Positions 31,729-43,873 of a stretch of DNA of 64,000 nucleotides are shown piece by piece (the first letter of the stretch is position 1; every line of letters starts with the position of its first letter). Below the pieces are notes generated by a model. It was not told the DNA's origin, searched no databases, and saw nothing but the letters and a program-made list of their open reading frames with translations. The stretch spans positions 29,871,347 through 29,935,346 of the forward strand of contig NC_079209.1 of NCBI RefSeq assembly GCF_026745355.1, in the 5' to 3' direction. The stretch comes from Beta vulgaris subsp. vulgaris (taxonomy: Eukaryota; Streptophyta; Magnoliopsida; Caryophyllales; Amaranthaceae). The position numbers were made by a program, and so were the translations under genes.

Positions 31729-34700
31729 TCATTGTCTAATCTTAATCATACCCAACAAGGTACGAAGCTTGATGAACACTTCTCTGCTCAAAGGTTTTGT
31801 AAATATGTCAGCCAATTGATCTTCTGACCTGCAAAACTCCAACTCAACATTACCTTTTTCAACATTGTCCCTTAGAAAATGATGCCTTATCTCAATATGC
31901 TTGGTTTTAGAATGCTGGACAGGTTTTTCGAAATATTGATTGCACTTGTGTTATCACATAAAATCGGAACACTTCCGAAACAGACCCCAAAATCCTTTAG
32001 TTGTGACTTTATCCACAAGAGTTGAGCACAGCACAAAGCAGCAGCAATGTACTCAGACTCAGCTGTGGATAATGCTACAGAATTTTGTTTCTTAGATCCC
32101 CATGAAATGAGACAAGAACCTAAGAAGTGGGCCATTCCAGAAGTACTTTCCTGTCCACAATAAAACCAGCAAAGTCAGCATCTGTGTATCCAATGAGGCT
32201 CATGCTGCTGCCCTTTGGATACCACAAACACAAATCATCAGTCCATTGAGATATCTAAGAATCCTTTTAACAGCCTTTAGGTGAGATTCTTTAGGGTTGC
32301 TTTGAAATCTCGCACACAACCCTACTGAAAACACTATATCTGGCCTACTGGCTGTTAAGTAAAGCAATGAGCCAATCATACCTCTGTATAGCGTGCCCTC
32401 AACATCCTTTCCCTTCTCATCAAGGCTCAATTTTGTAGAAGTTGGAATAGGTGTTTCATAGGACTTGCTATCTTGCAGACCATACCTCTTCAGCAGCTCC
32501 TTGAGGTATTTCTGTTGATGGATCATGATTCCATCTTTGGCTTGCTTGATTTGAAGACCAAGGAAGAATCCAAGCTCTCCCATCATACTCATCTCAAATT
32601 CGCTCTTCATCAAATCTGCAAATCTTTACACAAATCAGGATTAGTAGCTCCAAACAAAATATCATCAACATATATTTGGACCACTAACAGATCAGACCCC
32701 TTTCTTTCAAGAATAGTGTTCGTCAACTGATCCTCTCTTATAACCATTTTCTAAAAGAAAACTGGAAAGTCTCTCATACCAAGCTCTGGGAGCTTGTTTG
32801 AGACCATAGAGACTTTATCGAGTTTAAAAACATGATTTGGCAAATCACTATCTTCAATCCAGGGGGCTGCTTTACATAAACATCTTCTTTCAAATAGCCA
32901 TTAAGAAAGGCTGTCTTAACGTCCATTTGAAAGAGTTTAAAATTCATTTGAGCAGCAAAAGCAATTAATATCCTGATAGCTTCAAGCCTGGCTACTGGAG
33001 CAAAGGTTTCATCATAATCAATTCCTTCCTGTTGATTAAACCCTTGAACCACTAGCCTAGCTTTGTTTCTGACTATAATTCCTGAATCGTCCAATTTGTT
33101 CCTGAACACCCATTTAGTTCCAATAACAGACATATTCTCCGTCCTGGGTTCAAGATGCCATACTTGATTTCTCTCAAACTGATTGAGTTCATCTTGCATG
33201 GCTAAAACCCAATCTGGATCTGTTAAAGCAACCTTATAGTCAGTAGGTTCAACACTTGATAAGAAGGAATAGAATGAACAAAAGTTTTGCAAGGTAGAAT
33301 TCCTTGTCTGCACCCCCTGTTAATGTCAATAATGATTAGATCAGTGGGGTGAGAGGACTTGTACTTAAACGATTTGTTTATATCAAGTTTTCATTTGTGC
33401 CTTCTAATGTTGAACCTGTCCTGTACTGGTTCCCCCTGTCTCATTGTGTTTTGAGCAGGTGAACCATTTCCATAGTGGTCTCATTTGCATCATCTTCATG
33501 TGGATGAGCATCTGAGTCACTATCCTTCCCTTACCTCTTGAGCTACCTGATTCTGTGCTGGACCAGACTCTTCCTCTCTATGAGAGTTGTGGGTGAGCCT
33601 GGTCACACCATCTTCATCCTTAGCCCCTGTAAAATTCAGCATACCAATCTCGAACTCATCAACATCTTCAACCTGCACATGCTTGCTGAACATGTTAGTC
33701 TCATCAAACAAGACATGGATACTTTCTTCAACACACAAGGTTCTTTTATTGAAAACTTTGTATGCCTTGCTGTGTGAAGAGTATCCAACGAAAACAGCCT
33801 CATCACTCCTAGGGTCAAACTTGTCCAAACTTGATTTACCATTGTTGTGTACAAAACATTTGCACCCAAAAATGCGTAAATGTGCAATGTTTGGTTTTCT
33901 TCCTCTAAGGAGCTCATAAGGTGTTTTCTTAAGTAAAGGTCTCAACATTACCCTATTCAAAATATAACACGCAATACTCACAGCCTCAGCCCAGAATTTC
34001 GAGGAAGACCACTCTCTAGAAGCATTGTTCTTGCCATTTCTTCTAGAGTGCGATTTTTTCCTTTCAACCACTCCATTTTGTTGTGGAGTTCTAGGAGCTG
34101 AAAAATTGTGAGATACACCATGATCATTACAGTAGGTTACGAAGCTGACATTGTCAAATTCAGAACCATGATCAGACCGGATAGAGACCAGTTGATGACT
34201 AATCTTGTTTTGGACTTGTTTTACCAGAATTTCAAATTCTTCAAAAGTTTCATTTTTAAACTTCAAAAAGATTGTCCAAGTGAAACGAGAATAATCATCA
34301 ACTAACACAAACACATAACTATGACCATTTCGACTTTGCACACGCATGGGCCACACAAGTCCATGTGTACAAGTTCGAAAGGTCTAGTTGTGCTTACAAA
34401 CTTCTTTGGCTGAAAAGAGGACTTGACATGTTTACATTTAGCACATTCATGACAAATATGATCTGCAGCAAACTTGATGTTGGTAAACCTGTCACCAAGT
34501 CTTGAGATCTCAGTTTATTTATAAAGAAAAACTCACATGTCCAAGTCTCTTATGCCACAGCCAATGATCATCCTTTATAACACTAAGACAAGTGGCACTG
34601 GTCTTTGGAATCTGACTTAAAAATGTTATGTAAACATTGTTATGTCGAAATCCCTTGCAGACCAGTTCCCTTGTTTCAGTGTTGACTATATGACAAAGAT

Positions 34701-34995
34701 TGGTTTCAAATTCAACATGGTTTCCTTTGTCACATAGTTGAGAAATGCTCAAGAGGTTATGTTTCAAACCTTCTACATAGTAAACATCATTAATCGCTTG
34801 AGAAAGTGTCTTACCAACTTTACCTATACCTTTAATCAAACCTTTGCTATTGTCTCCAAAGGTGACACTTCCTCCTTCATAGGCTACGAGTGAGAGAAAT
34901 TGACTTTTATCTCCTGACATGTGTCTTGAGCAACCACTGTCCAAATACCAGTATGGTTTTGCTCTCACTCTAACCTGCATAAGCAAATCAAGGTT
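31729..34995 (-). pseudogene. Copia pol: protease, integrase, RT, RNase H (broken frames)
   Basis: In order on the minus strand: protease with YLDSGCSRHMSG (near 34950) and the GAG-pre-integrase LWHKRLGHVSF (near 34535); integrase (33520-34356) with catalytic D in VDDYSRFTW, D in SDHGSEFDN and E in GVVERKK; RT (32774-33313) with [28 protein letters not shown] and [10 protein letters not shown], then YVDDI near 32660-32672; RNase H (31729-32135) with SKKQNSVALSTAESEY and CDNTSAI, ending KIRQ before a TGA. Frame shifts separate the blocks, most of which carry their catalytic residues. Confidence 0.88.
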
Positions 34996-35075
34996 TAGTT
35001 TTAGGAACCCAGATTTCTTGGGTTCCTTGTCCTTGACAACTGGTTTGACTCTGTCCTTTCTAACCCAGATTTGTT

Positions 35076-37242
35076 TTACATTGGTCTTCTTAATTTTATC
35101 ATGTTTTCCAATGTTAGACCTCTTGTGTGTGTGTGATCCTTCTGATATTGAACCTTGTGAACATGAGACTGGTTTCTTTTGTCATGTTTTTGCTTAGTCC
35201 AACAAGTATTAATAACATGACCATTCTTACCGCAGTAGGTACACACGTGCATATCCTTTGCAAACACGTACTTACCTCTCTTGAATTCAGAAATCCAAGT
35301 CTCATCTCTTCCCAACTTTGGTGGCTGTTGGGAGCTGGTTCCAGATACCCTAATCCAAACCTCTGAGGATTACCAGGTTGTGAGGTCAGAATGTTTAAGG
35401 TACTCTGAGCATCGAGCAAGCCTGTTCATTTGTCTCAAGCAATCACTCAAATCCTGTTCCTTGGTTTCAAGTTTCTTAAGTTGAGCTTCATTAAATTCTG
35501 CAGCAATGGCAAGATCCAACTTTGCACTATGGAGCTCATCCTTAAGTTTCGAAACCAGTTCAGGATCTGTTCAGAAGTGGTCGCAATGTTCTTGCCTTTT
35601 CTTAGTTCGTATAATTCGGATTGAAGATCACAGATCTTACCCTCATATTCCAAACATAAGTCTTCGACATTTATTAGGACCACTTATGCTAGCAGAAGAA
35701 GCTTTCAAATTCACATACTCATTAAATAATTCTTCCACATCATCAATCAGATAATTATGAGCCATAATTAAATCAGAATGTTCTAAAGTAGAGCTTTTCT
35801 GTTTGAGTAACTCGAATTTATACCTTCAACTTCAGCCTCCTTGAGTTTACTAAATCCTCTATCAATGTTTTGATAAAAATCAGTTTTTGAAAAATCTGAT
35901 TGAGGTCTTAGCATCTCAAGCTCAATGTTCTTCTGATCCAAACTTATTTCAAGCTCTGAAATTTTTTCTTTCAGTTCTGTACAAATAAGTTCAAGTTCAG
36001 CAGACCGGCTCTCACTTAGGTCTAAGTTTCGAGTTACTTCTCTCAACTTCTTTTTGTTAGCTTTATAAGCAGCATTACCTTTAACATTTTGTTCTATAGC
36101 AGAATCAATAAAATCCAGTAACTCATCTCTATCACAATATCTCATTTGTTCTTGCATATTAGAAATAGTTACCTGTTCTCGTCGGAAGAGCTGCTTCCTG
36201 CCATGAGACACATGTGTCCTTTCTTTCCAACTGGTCTGCTTCTGGTCTATGTCTCCAATCAAGCAGTCACACAATTAGGGCTTCATCTTCCTCGCTTTCA
36301 CCACCTGAATCAGAATCACCCCAGGCGGCTAGCATAGCCCTCTTAGTCATTTTCTTTCTCTCTGTCCTCCTTTTCATTCTTCCATGCTGGCAAATCCTTG
36401 ATCATGTGTCCAGTTTCTCCACATTTGAAGCAACCAGTGCTGGAACTGGTCTTTTTCAAGTTCCCTTGTTCTTCCAAGACTTCCCCTTGAACTGCGTTCT
36501 GAGACTCCTCTAAACCTCTTAGCCATGAGACCAATATCATCAGATCTCATCATTTTCCTCACCCTTCAAAGCTACCCACGACTTTTTGTTGTGTTTTCCT
36601 CTTTTGACTCCACCAACATCTCATGCGTCATTAATGACCCAATAAGTTGTTCTATGGACAAGGTCGTTAGATCCTTAGCCTCCTGAATAGCAGTCACCTT
36701 GGGCAGCCATTTACCTGTCAAACTTCTCAAGATCTTTCTCACCAAATCTTCATTAGTAAAGTCTTTCCCAGAGATTTAAGTTCATTGATAATTGTCATGA
36801 AACGAGTAAACATATCTCTTATATTTTCATCTGGTTCATATCAAAAGTTTCATATTTAGACATAAGCATATCAACTTTAGATCTCCTGACTTCACTAGTG
36901 CCTTCATAGGCTAATTCTAAGGTTTCCCATATTTCCTTAGCAGTAGAGCATGCTAATATACGACTTACCTCATTTTCAGCAATACCTTGTTGAAGAAGAG
37001 ACATGGCCTTTGCATTCTTCTCGAAGGTCTTCAGATCTGTAGTAGTGTACTCACTCTCCTTCTTCTCTGTTCCATCGAATTTTTAGCCACCTTCTTTGGT
37101 CCATTCTTGATATCATCCAGCACTCATAGTCTGTGCCAATGATCAGATTTCTCATGCAATTCTTCCACCAAGGATAGTTAGTTCCATTGAACTTTGGTAG
37201 CCTTGATCCTCCGGGTCCACTAGTCATTTCTTGAGTAGTCAT
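35076..37242 (-). pseudogene. Copia gag with coiled coil and two zinc knuckles (broken frames)
   Basis: Starts MTTQEMTSGPGGSRLPKFNG near 37242 and continues through a UBN2-like gag core (GIAENEVSRILACSTAKEIW, TSEVRRSKVDMLMSKYE). A first zinc knuckle reads CFKCGETGHMIKDLPAW, with Leu in place of the last Cys (36388-36431). A long Glu/Lys/Leu coiled-coil region covers 35783-36274. A second, intact knuckle (CTYCGKNGHVINTC) lies near 35200-35245. Several frame shifts break the chain. The large gag fits the SIRE lineage. Confidence 0.8.
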
Positions 37243-37280
37243 TATGTCCTCCTTCTCTAGGTGTTACCCTTTCAAGAAGT

Positions 37281-37297
37281 TAGGCTCTGATACCAAT
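37281..37297 (-). other. Primer-binding site, initiator Met tRNA type
   Basis: On the minus strand, ATTGGTATCAGAGCCTA follows the LTR end at once. TGGTATCAGAGC is the usual Met-tRNA primer site of plant copia elements. Confidence 0.9.
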
Positions 37298-38385
37298 TGT
37301 AAGTGCAAGAGACACTCAAGAGGGGGGGGGTGAATTGAGTGTTTGTCCGAATGTTGTAACTTTTTCGATTAATGTAAGAACAGTAAAGGAACAGTTCTTT
37401 AGCAGCGGAAATAAAAGCGATGAATAAACAACACAAGGATTTAACGAGGTTCGACTTCAAATAAGTCTATGTCCTCCACTCACTCAATCACTTATGCACC
37501 TATGCACAAGATGATTCCCCAACTTCCACCTATGAAAGTTCGACTCAACACCAACTATGATGGTTCAAATGAAGTTAATCCCTGATCAACTTCCCCAGCA
37601 ACCTGAACTCACAGGATGCTCAAATATAACAAGTTTTTTTCTCTCACGAACAAAACAGCCTAATATGCTAAGAATAAGAGTAGTTTCTGATCTATGTGGT
37701 ATTAGGGTTTATGCCAGGTTTGAATCATTGAGAGAGAATACTTTTGCTAAGAGAATGCTCAAAAATTATCGTGCAAAAGCTTAAGGTTTGAATGCTAGCA
37801 GAACTTCTTAAATAAGCCTTTGGTAAGTTAGTGTTACATGATGTTATGAGAGTATACTTTCCTCGGAAGTATGGAAATTATTCCAAGGAAAATATACTCA
37901 GTATAATATCATATAATACACTTATCATACATAAGAAATTCTGTTCGCATAAGAAACCATGCATCCGTGTATTTTGAAAATCAATTTTACGCGGAAAGAA
38001 ACTTTCCTAAAATACGAATGCAGTGAGTCTTAGAGGACTGGTTCAGATCTGTTCCCAGATTATTCCAATGAACCAAGTTTTACTTGTAGTTGTGTATGAC
38101 AAGTATCTGATGTTTCTTGTCATCCACAACTACCTCATCTCTCCAGTTTCAAACCTTTATAGTGCATTAAAACCTTTATACCACTTACATTGCATCTAAG
38201 ACCTAAAAGCTACAACTTGATCTTGGTCTTCATGCAATTCTTCAAGACTTGGCTTCACTAGCTTCGTCTTTCTTATCCATTGAACTCGTACTTTGGCACC
38301 TACACATGTAAACAGAAACATACATGCAATATAATAGTTCAATGTGGTTTGTCATCATTCAAAACTCAAAATAGGGAACATAACA
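37298..38385 (-). repeat. 5' LTR of the copia element
   Basis: Pairs with 27306-28428 and keeps the intact TG/CA ends. Confidence 0.93.
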
Positions 38386-38390
38386 AGCTC

Positions 38391-39069
38391 TCAAAATCAG
38401 TCAAATTATCACCAACCTTCTCAAAATCAATCAAAATATCGTCAACCCTCTAAGATAAATACCAATCAAAGGGGAGAAAATTCTCAAAATGCTTCTCCTC
38501 AATGTGATAACCTCTAACATGAATCTCCATCTGAAAACGCCAACCTTTCATATCGTCAACTTGATCCTAATTATGGATTTTCTCAATACCAAGAAGATGC
38601 ATCTCCGAACAATGATGTTGATGATTGTGGTGAATACGAAGAAGGTGGTGATGGTGATGATGTTGGTCAATACCGTGAAGATGATGATTCTAATGGTTTT
38701 GATGACTTTGTTCAGGGAACTCAATCATTTTCGCAATTACTATCAGGTAATCGATCTCAGCAACCACCGCAAAGACAACCCGTTCAATCACAAAACCCAC
38801 TTATCCCAGCCACAAGTTCTTGTGGTAAGAGGGTTTGGAGTGAAGATGAAGATGAACTCCTGATCTCCGCATTTATGAACACAACTCTTGATAAGGTGAG
38901 TGGGACGAACCAAAAGAAAAATGTCTTCTGGGGAAAATTTTGGGAAGCTTTCGAGGCAGGAAGAATAACACACCCAACAGAAATTGCTCCAAGAAATGCT
39001 GATATGTTGAAAGGTCGTTGGAGTAGACTTGCCAATATATGGCAGAAATTTGGTGGCAATGCTAATTAA
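38391..39069 (+). pseudogene. C-terminal piece of the Harbinger-type ORF1 (Myb/SANT-like)
   Basis: Gln/Asn/Ser-rich repeats and an acidic stretch lead to a Myb/SANT-like part with WSEDEDELLISAFMN, NVFWGKFWEAF and MLKGRWSRLANIW, ending IWQKFGGNAN before a TAA. Such proteins accompany PIF/Harbinger transposases as the DNA-binding ORF1 partner. A TAA at 38515-38517 interrupts the frame, and the protein stops early compared with related plant copies. With the start at 27225 it forms one gene split by the copia element. Confidence 0.75.
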
Positions 39070-39636
39070 GAGCATTTTATGTATTTCTTTCTTAATTAAG
39101 TTTTATGTTTTTCGTTCTTAGTTAAGTTTTATGCACTTTTTTCTTAATTAAGTTTGTAATTGTCGCACCAATGTAGCATTTTATGTATTTCGTTCTTAAA
39201 ATTATATTAAAAATGCTAATTGTGTCTCATATCATTAAAAAACGCTAACTAGTTTCGTATTTAATTACTTAATGAAAACGCTAATTACATATGCTATGTA
39301 TTAATAAAAGATAGATAACTTAATTATTAAAATGATAATTATAATTTTAAATTTATTAATTTAATTAATTAATAATAAAACGCTAACTAATTCATATCAT
39401 TAAAAAGTAAATAATAAAAATATTGTACGATGGTAATTGGGTGATGAGAGAGAAAAAGTAGTTAGGTGGGGTCAAAAAGTAAGAGAGAGAGGAAAAAGTA
39501 GTTGGGATGATTGAAAAATGGGTCATGGTTAAGGAGATGAGTGGGAATTGATTGTGGGATGTTATTTTTTAGAGAGAGAAAGTTCGAAAGAGAGTGGGAT
39601 GATTGAGTTTTTCAGTCATGAGTAATGGTGCTCTAA

Positions 39637-40054
39637 TCATTTGGTGCCTCCTTTACTTATAGCCTTTATTATGTCCCCCTCTTCAAGGAAGCACGCTCCT
39701 AGAGGAAAATAAAATCACCTTGTTTTTTGATTCCATCTGTTTCTTGATTCGAGAATATTATGTCTTTAACCAATTCCATCAAAAAATGTCGAAATTAGGA
39801 TTTTTGACCCGCTTCATCAACTTTTGTTGACTATCCCTCCGAACTGCCCTCAAGTTAAAGGGCAATTCTCTTAACAAACTCTCCCTCCATCACATATTGA
39901 TTGCAACACCCTTCTGCATAAAGTTTTTAAGAATTAGATAAATGTTATTATTTTCTTGTTAAAGTTGACTTTATTGAAGAAACAAGATAGTGCATAATTT
40001 TATATTATATGTAAATTGTGTTGGTCCTTCAATCGAGGGCAGTTGTATGTAGGT
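39637..40054. other. Spacer, nothing recognised
   Basis: AT-rich, no gene and no clear repeat ends. Confidence 0.5.
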
Positions 40055-41822
40055 TGTAGATACATAAATTTGTCACTTATTTTCAGCACCTAGTGATAAA
40101 AACATCATCATTCGAATTGATTCGGACCGACGAATAGCAGTTAAAGTCTTGTTCAAAATCATTTTGAATCAAAAAGTTTTTAAAACCCATTTATAGAGAA
40201 AATCCAATAAGTTATTCGTGATACTCAATTGACTTTTGATTTAATTTCAAAATAATTATTTAATTAATTTTATAAAATTATATTTTATGATTTAATTCTG
40301 ATATTCAATGACAATAATTAATAAACACTAATTTAAGTCGATCATTTAGAGATAAAATTATAATTCTACTAAAGCCAGTTGGTTGTGCGAAATGTGGAAC
40401 TTAGCATTAAATGCAAGAGCTTGCAGAACACACTATCGAATGCATATCACAAGCGATCATGCAGGACTTAGTGTAGGTTGAGCGTTGGCGTTATGGTCAC
40501 CGCGAAGCATTTCTAGGCTCATCTCAACCTTCATTTTCCTTTGCATCGTGATTTTTTGAAACCCTAATCTTCATATCACCTATAAATAGATTCTATTTCT
40601 AAAGCCCCAACATTTTCTATTGATCAAAATTCCAAATGTTTAGAATATTATTGTAGACACAAAATCGTGTCTCCCCATTGAGTACCTAATGATGAAATAT
40701 ATTGTCATCATTATTGGTCCGATCCAAAGGAAGAGCAATCGAACGAGCTAAGCCTAAAAGCATTTCGAAAATATAAAGTCTATTTATTAAATCCAAGCCA
40801 ATTTTAAAGGCCTAATAAATCATTCCTGATAATTAATTGTATTTTATATATTTTAATATTAATTATTCTTGATAATGAATTTTAAAGGATATTTCGAAAT
40901 CAGATTTTTTTATTCTTAAACATAGCTAATTTTAGATTTCAAAGGATAGATTTTGTCAAAGGATAAAAAAAACCTAAAAACAAAAAAAAACACCAAAATG
41001 CAAGTGCCGGTGACACACATGTTGTGTGTCTGGCGCACATGTTCTTCGCCTGGGTCAAAGTTGTATCAAGCACAAAGCGATGAGCCAGGTGCACCGTTTT
41101 ATATATTTTTTGGTTCATTTTGGGTTTCATTTGCCTATAAATACCTCGTTTCTTCGAACGACTTTTCACAATACTTTCCTACAAGTTCTACACATATTCT
41201 CCTATACTCAAACTCACTTTCAAGTACATTCAAACACATTCAAATCTTTGAATTTCCTATTTCAAGATTCAAGACTTATATGACAAACGTATAATTTCTG
41301 AGGGCCAATTCCAATTTGATTCTTATTTTACTAACCATCTACTTGTCACGGTGTAGATCTTAAAGGGAATTTAGATATACTGTACATTCTTCTCTAAATC
41401 TCCCTTTTATATATTTCCTTTTACATTACATTAATATTATTCATATGCATGTTTACGATTTAATACTTTCATCACCCACATGATTAGTTTTGCTAATCAA
41501 AGACCTAAAACAACTGCTCTAACCTTATATTCAGATAATTGCACAAGCTGTCAGGGTTCTTGTAATTTGATTCATAATAACATGTCACAAAAAATTAGCC
41601 TTTTGTTTGTTTAATGAACTAACATAGATTAATATTCATATTGCATTAAAATATTAGTTGGTTATTCTTTTGCATAAAAGTTGACATGAATTGATATTAA
41701 GTAGAGACCATCTATGGGCGAACGTGGCTTTTGATCGTGTTCGTACCCTGACCCCCGAACTCAATCTATGGTTCATTGAATATTAATGGAGTCATGACGG
41801 GAAAATATACATTCGTGTCTAT
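40055..41822 (+). repeat. Two adjacent LTR-like segments, diverged
   Basis: TGTAGATACATAAATT at 40055 and TGTAGACACAAAATCG at 40652 start similar segments (both continue ...ACCTA.TGAT.AA..). Each has a TATA-type box downstream (CTATAAATAG near 40579, CTATAAATACC near 41137). The second may end at ATTCGTGTCTA near 41822. These look like old LTRs; the boundaries are uncertain. Confidence 0.4.
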
Positions 41823-42844
41823 TTTTTTGCCCCATTTGATTTTCCAATATCCAATTAGGTTTATGAGTCTTCCTCCAAAGAATTGTTCGCGACTTCTTTC
41901 TATTTCAAAAACTTTTTCAATAAAACCTTTGCAATGAGGTAGTCAAATATGCACTCATCTCACGTAGGCTAAATAAAACACGCCTACAATTTGACAACTT
42001 CACTAGGGAGGATTTACAAAATTAATTTTTTAAATGAGTGGGTGAAACTCGAAAAATATTATTCATACTTGCTTTATGCTATTAGATAACATTACAGTTT
42101 TACAAATGTATGGCTATTGTTTAAGCCACCATAAGGATAATCTTCCTTGCCTTATTAGCTTATGTATGCGTGAGGCCACCATTGGGGATTTGCTCTTGGT
42201 CCTTCCGAAAGCTTCTGAGCGATAGTGTTGGATCTTAGTCATAAACAAACCCACCCAACCATGACATTTTTCTCTTTTTCCTGACTTGAGAACTGAATTG
42301 CGCCTTACATGTGGCCACCTTTTTAAGCAAAGGTATGAAGTGTGGGATCAACCTCTTAGTCATGGACCCTTTTCAGCCTTAACCTAGACCTTACCATTGT
42401 GTGAAACGTAGAACTTCACTTTTAGGTATGGAGTGCATACTATTCTTGTCTATATGACAGTATTGATTGCTCGTTTGCTATGTTCACCATGCTTTCCCCT
42501 CGAATTAGGCTAAAATCATCAAAAAAACGACCGATACATCGTTGAAAAAGAAAAACAGCATCGCTAAGACAGTGTGCTAAGCACAAGTATCTTGCGTCTC
42601 ATGCAAAAAGCTTACGCCTGACACACTAGATTGTGCTTGCGTGGCACACAACTCTTATCGGTGCAATAAAATCGTGCGTTTCATGGTTCCATCCGTTTAT
42701 TTTGTCGGATTTTAATTTATATGTGCATTGTCGTCTCATGCAAAAAACGACCATAATGTTAAAGAATGCAACGGGAAAAGCATCTCAATTTAAACCATTG
42801 CTTGACTATTTATCCAACAATTTATTCTTAAAGCATAAATACAT
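41823..42844. other. Non-coding, unclassified repeat-like sequence
   Basis: Mixed-composition sequence with no protein I recognise, probably retroelement internal sequence. Confidence 0.35.
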
Positions 42845-43270
42845 AATCTAAGGAGATACATCATCAGTCTTATCCTTAGTGTCCTTGTACTTTTCTGGAG
42901 TGAAAACCTCATCTTCAAAATCTTCAGTATCCTCAGCGTTATAGTAGAAACATCTTCTATCTGTAGTAGATCTTTGCATCTTCTTAGGTTTAGGCTCGTC
43001 CTCCTCTGACTCAGAATCACTCTCATGTCTCAAAACGACATGGTAGATGTCCATCCTGGTCTGTCCTCTAGCACGGTCAAACTCCTATCGAACCTCATCA
43101 TCGCTATTAGGCATACCTACTCCTAAAACACTACGGAATATGGCCTATAGGCTAGTGTAGCTACCACAGTCAGACTCATTTCCTCCATCATCCTCATCAT
43201 CACTTAGTACAATCAGGTCGTAGTAGCTTCCTACTCTAGTAGCGTATCTATCAATCATATATCTAAGTTT
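42845..43270 (-). pseudogene. Acidic ORF remnant next to the Tekay-like LTR
   Basis: The minus strand reads acidic, polar sequence through two in-frame stops: VGSYYDLIVLSDDEDDGG, then MDIYHVVLRHESDSESEEDE and a final DKTDDVSP. It lies about 600 bases inside the LTR and primer site, where gag should begin. I do not recognise a gag domain. Confidence 0.4.
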
Positions 43271-43681
43271 GTTTACTGATAAACACGTTATTTATATTCA
43301 AATGATACTCTCACTTAGCGTATGTCCCCAACAATAGCCATAAGCAAGAATAACAATAATTTAAAGTATAGGAATAACATAAAACATTTAGCAGTGAACA
43401 AAAATATAAGCATACCGAACTAACTATTTAATGCAAATATATAATATTTCTATCCTATATGTCCTTTCTATACTACCCATCTCTCACAAAATTAATTTAA
43501 TAATCAAAATAGACTAGAAGTATTAAAATAATTAACTACATAAATATATATATATATAAATTCGAATTCATAAAAGAAACCGAGAAAAATGAAAGAAAAT
43601 TAAATAATGGAGTTCGAAATTTTCGAACCAAATAAAAAGAATTCGAACCCTTTTAAAAAATTTCGAACCGAAATAAAAGAA

Positions 43682-43725
43682 AATCTTGAAATCTTGAAAT
43701 CTTGAAATCTTGAAACCTTGAAATA
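43682..43725. repeat. 8-bp tandem repeat CTTGAAAT, about five units
   Basis: CTTGAAAT recurs without gaps; the last units are worn. Confidence 0.85.
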
Positions 43726-43856
43726 AATATATCGAAAAGTGATTGAAACCCAATGAATAAGTATGATCTTCTTTTCTATGAAATTCATTTTAAGTAACTA
43801 GCTAGATAGGCGCCTAAAAATTTAAAGGTGGAACGAAAGCCCAATAAAAATCTAAA

Positions 43857-43873
43857 GCTCCAAGATACCACTT
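43857..43873 (-). other. Primer-binding-like site beside the LTR
   Basis: On the minus strand AAGTGGTATCTTGGAGC follows the LTR end. It is close to the TGGTATCAGAGC Met-tRNA site with changed bases in the middle. Confidence 0.55.

Larger units (their letters stand above)
27306..38385 (-). mobile_element. Ty1/copia retrotransposon, SIRE-like, 11.1 kb
   Basis: The LTRs are 1123 and 1088 bp, starting TGTTATGTTCCC and ending in CTTGCACTTACA on the minus strand; the outer left base is changed. AGCTC is duplicated at 27301-27305 and 38386-38390. A Met-tRNA-type primer site, gag with two zinc knuckles and a coiled coil, pol in copia order (PR-IN-RT-RNase H), a long extra ORF and a polypurine tract are present. 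The LTRs are alike at roughly 98% of sites, so insertion was recent, yet coding frames are broken in many places. Long LTRs, large gag and an extra 3' ORF suggest the SIRE/Maximus lineage. Confidence 0.93.
26682..39633 (+). mobile_element. Non-autonomous PIF/Harbinger-type element split by a copia insertion
   Basis: Terminal inverted repeats begin GAGCATCATTA and, inward from the right, GAGCACCATTA, and stay similar for about 27 bases (both reach GAAAAAC). TAA is duplicated at 26679-26681 and 39634-39636. Without the copia insertion and its duplicated AGCTC the element is about 1.87 kb. It has a TATA box and a reading frame of the Myb/SANT-like ORF1 type, but no transposase. Confidence 0.88.
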
